Assembly: GCA_963849365.1 (NCBI GenBank)
Contig: CAWKHA010000004.1
Coordinates: 682,001 to 746,000 of the forward strand
Source: CAVQCJ01 sp963849365
Lineage (GTDB): Bacteria > Actinomycetota > Actinomycetes > Prado026
DNA length: 64,000 bases
Direction: 5' to 3'
This document shows positions 60,799 to 64,000 of this stretch, in pieces (positions within the stretch are counted from its first letter, which is position 1; each line of letters begins with the position of its first letter). The notes under the pieces were generated by a model, which saw only the letters and a program-made list of their open reading frames with translations, had not been told where the DNA came from and did no database searches. The position numbers and the translations under genes were made by a program.

Positions 60799-61815
60799 TC
60801 AGAAACGCAGGCCGGGGCGCATGCTCGGCTGGCCAACGGCCCGGTTCAGCCGGGCCAGCCCGAGGATGTCCTCGGTCGTGCCCAGCAGGGAGTACAGGTT
60901 CTGGTCGGTGCCGTCGACGGCGCCCGGAACGATGTAGGGCGAGACCACGATCGTCGCGATCTTGCAGTCCGGGTGGCCCGGGTAGTAGCCCGGGTCCGTG
61001 CAGTCGACGCCGTTGGTCGCGGCCTCGCCGCCTTCGTCGAAGGTGATGACGATCAGCGTGTTGCCGGCCCGGTAGCTGGGCATCGCCGTCAGCCGCGGGA
61101 CCAGGTCGGCGAGCCAGCTGTCGCCCATCGCCACGCGCTGCGCTCTGGGGTACGAGCACGCGGAGGCCCAGTGGATGTCATGGCACAGGTTCGGGGCGAT
61201 CCAGGTGTACGCCGTCAGCGCGTCGGCGTCGATGGCGGCGTCCAGGCCCGGGGCCAGGGGGAGGTCGTTCTGCTTGCACGTGTTCTGCGGCGAGCGCAGG
61301 TCGGTGTACCAGAACGCGGGATTGTGCCCGGTCTTGTACGTCGGCGCCGACGACGTGGCGGTCGAGCACGCCGCCGGCATGGACTCCGCGTACGCCCGCC
61401 AGGTGCGGCCGGCGTTTTGCAGCTGGAAGAAGACGTTGTTCGCCGCCGTGTGCACGCCGACCCCGCTGGCGATCCCGGACGTCGCCGCCATGTAGTTCGG
61501 CTGGCTCGGGTGGGTGGCCGCGTGCATGTTCGCCTCGGACCCGCACGCATCGGCCAGCCCGTGCAGGTACGGCGCCGTCGTCGAGGCCTTCAGCTGGGCG
61601 TAGCTCAGGTTCTCGTCCATGATCATGACGACATGGCTGTACGTCGGCGGGTTCCCCGCGTCGTACTGGAGGGTCCCGCACGGACCGCTCGACGCGGCGA
61701 GCGGACGCGCGGCACCGGCGGGCGGCGCCGGTAGCCCCACGATCGCGCACAGCAACGCAGCGGAGCCGACCGTCCGCGTCACCACCCGCCGGCCGGGCCG
61801 CCTGCACGAGCGCAT
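60799..61815 (-). CDS. Secreted phosphoesterase (alkaline phosphatase-superfamily, phospholipase C/acid phosphatase-like)
   Basis: 338 residues. A Sec-type signal (VVTRTVGSAALLCAIVGLPAPPAGA, cleavage near residue 34) precedes PPTYSHVVMIMDENLSYAQL (metal-binding Asp-Glu-Asn), MHAATHPSQPNYMAATSG, GRTWRAYAESMPAACST, YTWIAPNLCHDIHWASAC and NTLIVITFDEGGEA. These are the phosphoesterase (PF04185-like) motifs of bacterial phospholipases C and acid phosphatases. It probably hydrolyses extracellular phosphate esters. Several Cys pairs suggest disulfides, consistent with export. Confidence 0.88.
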   Translation of the reverse strand: MRSCRRPGRRVVTRTVGSAALLCAIVGLPAPPAGAARPLAASSGPCGTLQYDAGNPPTYSHVVMIMDENLSYAQLKASTTAPYLHGLADACGSEANMHAATHPSQPNYMAATSGIASGVGVHTAANNVFFQLQNAGRTWRAYAESMPAACSTATSSAPTYKTGHNPAFWYTDLRSPQNTCKQNDLPLAPGLDAAIDADALTAYTWIAPNLCHDIHWASACSYPRAQRVAMGDSWLADLVPRLTAMPSYRAGNTLIVITFDEGGEAATNGVDCTDPGYYPGHPDCKIATIVVSPYIVPGAVDGTDQNLYSLLGTTEDILGLARLNRAVGQPSMRPGLRF

Positions 61816-61964
61816 GGCGCGAGGCTAGGCGGGAAGGCATGCGGCCGCCGTCGGCCGATCGACGGATGGCGGGGACGCCTGCGCCACGGTCCGTGGGCGC
61901 GCGGTCGCAGCCCGTCGGCCCACCCGTGTCCCACACAGACCAGGCCCATGGAAGGCTGCGCGTC

Positions 61965-63230
61965 GTGACTTCGCCCTCGATGCCGGGTCGCGTCGTCGTC
62001 GTCGGTGCCGGGCTCGGCGGGCTGCGCGCCGCCGAGCAGCTGCGCACGGCCGGCTACGGCGGCAAGGTCGTAGTCCTCGGCGACGAGCCGCACCTGCCGT
62101 ACAACCGCCCGCCGCTGTCCAAGGAGGGGCTGGCGACCGGGCTGGACCACGAGACCGTCGCCTTCCGGCGCAAGGCGTCGGTGGACGACGTCGTCTGGCG
62201 GCTGGGCGGCGAGCAGAACACGGTGGTCGGCGTCGACCTGGTCGCGCGCAGCGTGCGGCTGGCGGACGGTGCCGAGCTCGGCTACGACGGGCTGGTCATG
62301 GCGACCGGTGTGAGCGCGCGCCGGCTGCCGCTGGACGCACCGCTGCCGTGGCGGCACATCGTGCGCACGCTGGACGACGCGGCGACCCTGCGCGCGCGCC
62401 TGACCCCCGGTACCCGGGTCGTGGTCATCGGCGCGGGGTTCATCGGCTGCGAGGTCGCCGCGACGGCCCGCGTGCTCGGTTGCGAGGTCGACGTGGTCGA
62501 CCCGATGCCGGTGCCCCTGCAGCGCCCGCTCGGCGTCGAGCTCGGCGAGGAGATCCGGCGCCGGCACGAGGAGTGTGGCGTTCGGTTCCATCTAGGCCGG
62601 ACGATCGGGAGCCTGGACGGCGACACCGGACCGCGGCTGGTCACGCTCGACGACGGGACCGGGCTCCCGGCGACCGTGGTGGTCGAGGCCGTCGGCTCGG
62701 TGCCGAACGTGGCCTGGCTGGAGGGCAACAACCTGGACCTGTCCGACGGCGTGCTGTGCGACACCGGCCTGCGCGCGGTCGGGCCGGCGGGACCGTGGCG
62801 CGACGCGGTCGCCGTCGGCGACATCGCGCGCTTCCCGAACGTGCTGTTCGACGACGTACCGCGCCGCGTCGAGCACTGGAACTTCCCGACCGAGACGGCC
62901 AAGCGCGCCGCGAAGGTGCTGGCGGCCGACCTCGCCGCGCGCGCGGACGGCCGGGACAGCAGCGCCGACCCGGACCCGATACAGGCGCTCGGCGACTTCA
63001 CGCCGATGCCGGCCTTCTGGAGCGACCAGTTCGACATGCGGCTGCAGTCCTTCGGTCTGCCGGGGCTCGGCGGCGCCGACATCCGCCTGCTCGAGGGCGA
63101 GCTCACCGGGGACTGCGCGGTCGGCTACCACCGGGACGGGGTGCTGGTGGGCGTGGTCTTCCTGGGCCTGGCGGCACGCTTCTCGCACTACCGCGGGCTG
63201 ATCGCCGCGCGCGAGCAGTCCGGGGTCTAA
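61965..63230 (+). CDS. FAD-dependent NAD(P)H:ferredoxin reductase-like oxidoreductase
   Basis: 421 residues from GTG with GGAAGG upstream. FAD site RVVVVGAGLGGLRAAEQLRTAGYGGKVVVLGDEPHLPYNRPPLSKEGL, then the NAD site TRVVVIGAGFIGCEVAATARVLGCEVDVVDP (about 145-175), and a second FAD motif AVGPAGPWRDAVAVGDIARFPN. W-N-F-P-T-E-T-A and a C-terminal reductase domain match the rubredoxin/ferredoxin reductase (BphA4-like) group that feeds electrons to cytochromes P450 or dioxygenases. No ferredoxin or P450 gene adjoins it. Upstream in-frame codons to 61839 lack homology. Confidence 0.9.
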   Translation: MTSPSMPGRVVVVGAGLGGLRAAEQLRTAGYGGKVVVLGDEPHLPYNRPPLSKEGLATGLDHETVAFRRKASVDDVVWRLGGEQNTVVGVDLVARSVRLADGAELGYDGLVMATGVSARRLPLDAPLPWRHIVRTLDDAATLRARLTPGTRVVVIGAGFIGCEVAATARVLGCEVDVVDPMPVPLQRPLGVELGEEIRRRHEECGVRFHLGRTIGSLDGDTGPRLVTLDDGTGLPATVVVEAVGSVPNVAWLEGNNLDLSDGVLCDTGLRAVGPAGPWRDAVAVGDIARFPNVLFDDVPRRVEHWNFPTETAKRAAKVLAADLAARADGRDSSADPDPIQALGDFTPMPAFWSDQFDMRLQSFGLPGLGGADIRLLEGELTGDCAVGYHRDGVLVGVVFLGLAARFSHYRGLIAAREQSGV

Positions 63231-63251
63231 GTCGTTGGCTGCGGGTGGATG

Positions 63252-63596
63252 TCAGCGCGAAGAACGCGGCCGCCACACCACCAGGGCGCCGCTGGTCCGC
63301 TCGGCCTCCACCTGGGCCAGCCGGCGGCGCAGCCGGGCGAGCTCGTCCTCGAGGTCCAGCACCCGCCGGATGCCCTCCAGGTTCACGCCCTCGTTCGACA
63401 GCCGCTGCACCTCGCGCAGCAACGCGATGTCGCGCGCCGAGTAGCGCCGGCCACCGCCAGGGGCGCGACCGGGCACGACCAGGCCGAGCCGGTCGTACGT
63501 ACGGAGCGTCTGCGCGTGCAGTCCGGCGAGCTCGGCCGCCACCGAGATGACGTACACGGGCAGGTCCTCGCCGGGGCTGAAGCCGCTCTCGCTCAT
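63252..63596 (-). CDS. hspR: Heat-shock repressor HspR (MerR family)
   Basis: 114 residues: LPVYVISVAAELAGLHAQTLRTYDRLGLVVPGRAPGGGRRYSARDIALLREVQRLSNEGVNLEGIRRVLDLEDELARLRRRLAQVEAER. A MerR winged helix with a following coiled coil, identical in layout to HspR, which represses the dnaK operon and clpB using DnaK as co-repressor. The ATG overlaps the dnaJ stop (ATGA), so it is the last gene of the dnaK-grpE-dnaJ-hspR type operon. Confidence 0.95.
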   Translation of the reverse strand: MSESGFSPGEDLPVYVISVAAELAGLHAQTLRTYDRLGLVVPGRAPGGGRRYSARDIALLREVQRLSNEGVNLEGIRRVLDLEDELARLRRRLAQVEAERTSGALVVWRPRSSR

Positions 63597-64000
63597 GCCG
63601 CCCCCGTCCCCCGCCCGTCCCGGCGCGCGGCGCCGGGCAAGCCCGCACGCGGGTCGTCGCCGGCGGTCGCGTCGCGGTACGCCTCGAGCAGCTCCCTGGC
63701 CTTGCCGTCCAGCTTCTGCGGGACCGCCACCTGCACGGTCACCAGCAGGTCCCCACGGGTGCCGTCGCGCCGGGCGGCGCCCCTGCCCTTGACCCGGAAC
63801 GTCCGGCCGTCCGCGGTCCCGGCCGGGATCTTCAGCGTCACCGGCGCACCGCCGAGGGTGGGAACCGAGACCTGGGCACCCATCGCGACCTCGGGGAAGG
63901 TGACCGGCAGCGTCAGCGTCAGGTGGTCGTCGCGGCGACCGAACAGCGGGTGCGCCGTGACGTGCACGACGATGTACAGGTCGCCGGCCGGCCCGCCCCG
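63593..64000 (-). CDS. dnaJ: Chaperone DnaJ, C-terminal part (5' end beyond window)
   Basis: 136 codons open to the right edge: RGGPAGDLYIVVHVTAHPLFGRRDDHLTLTLPVTFPEVAMGAQVSVPTLGGAPVTLKIPAGTADGRTFRVKGRGAARRDGTRGDLLVTVQVAVPQKLDGKARELLEAY. This is the second half of the DnaJ substrate-binding C-terminal domains; the J domain and zinc-finger region would lie outside. Stop overlaps hspR start by 4 nt. Its adjacency to hspR suggests the DnaJ1 paralogue of the dnaK operon. Confidence 0.93.
   Translation of the reverse strand, partial: RGGPAGDLYIVVHVTAHPLFGRRDDHLTLTLPVTFPEVAMGAQVSVPTLGGAPVTLKIPAGTADGRTFRVKGRGAARRDGTRGDLLVTVQVAVPQKLDGKARELLEAYRDATAGDDPRAGLPGAARRDGRGTGAA

Overview
The window is a very GC-rich chromosomal segment of a high-GC Gram-positive (Actinomycetota) organism. 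Supporting signs are frequent GTG starts, chains of 1-4 bp ATGA/GTGA/TGATG overlaps between co-directional genes, leaderless promoters with a TAnnnT box 6-9 nt before the start codon, a BldC developmental regulator, HspR next to DnaJ and ClpB, and actinobacterial families (DUF3073, DUF3151, bacterial SCP-like). Gene order recalls two Streptomyces blocks: bldC-vdh-DUF3073-purM-purF...purL-purQ-purS, and purA...fba...clpB...hspR-dnaJ. No tRNA, rRNA, CRISPR array, insertion sequence or prophage was recognised, so this looks like core chromosome with scattered accessory genes.

Layout. 1-6.4 kb: a LuxR-type ATPase regulator cut by the window edge, then an ECF42-type sigma factor with its DGPF/YCII partner and a matching TGTCGA promoter, then a sugar-type oxidoreductase and an acetyl esterase. 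6.4-11 kb: bldC, a branched-chain amino acid dehydrogenase, DUF3073 and purM-purF. 11-17 kb: a membrane HESEH protein, an acyltransferase and a spermidine/putrescine-type ABC importer operon. 17.2-24.9 kb: one long minus-strand run purC-galE-DUF167-purS-purQ-purL-acyl-CoA ligase-SCP-like protein. 25-32 kb: purB, a large secreted subtilase with a divergent I78-type protease inhibitor, and purD. 32-39.5 kb: ATP-dependent DNA ligase, secreted protein, amidohydrolase, class III aminotransferase, acetyltransferase, purA, DUF3151. 39.6-40.6 kb: a frameshifted and truncated AbiEi-like gene between two copies of one palindromic element. 40.6-45.8 kb: fba, a SpoU methyltransferase, DedA, LemA, a DUF3137-like protein, pyrE and a hydrolase. 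45.8-50.2 kb: the most unusual locus (below). 50.2-55.3 kb: a form II molybdenum hydroxylase operon coxS-L-M-G. 55.4-64 kb: SDR, aminotransferase, membrane protein, clpB, secreted phosphoesterase, ferredoxin reductase-like protein, hspR and the C-terminal part of dnaJ.

Functionally the window carries most of de novo purine synthesis (purF, D, L, Q, S, M, C, B, A) but not purN, purE/K or purH, plus a heat-shock/protein-quality block (clpB, hspR, dnaJ).

The locus I rate most likely to be new is 45.8-50.2 kb. It holds an intergenic array of consecutive hairpins whose stems differ in sequence while four of five loops present the same C-rich CCCCTC motif. The array is reminiscent of, but not identical to, the actinobacterial 6C small RNA. 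It directly abuts the 3' end of a degenerate GGDEF-like protein whose Shine-Dalgarno sequence (GGAGGGG) is complementary to those loops. Divergent from that gene is a 989-residue transmembrane ECF sigma factor fused to its own zinc-finger anti-sigma domain and a large predicted extracellular region. A second recurrent theme is long intergenic palindromes: two families with two copies each, and several single ones. One pair keeps its stem through a compensatory base change.
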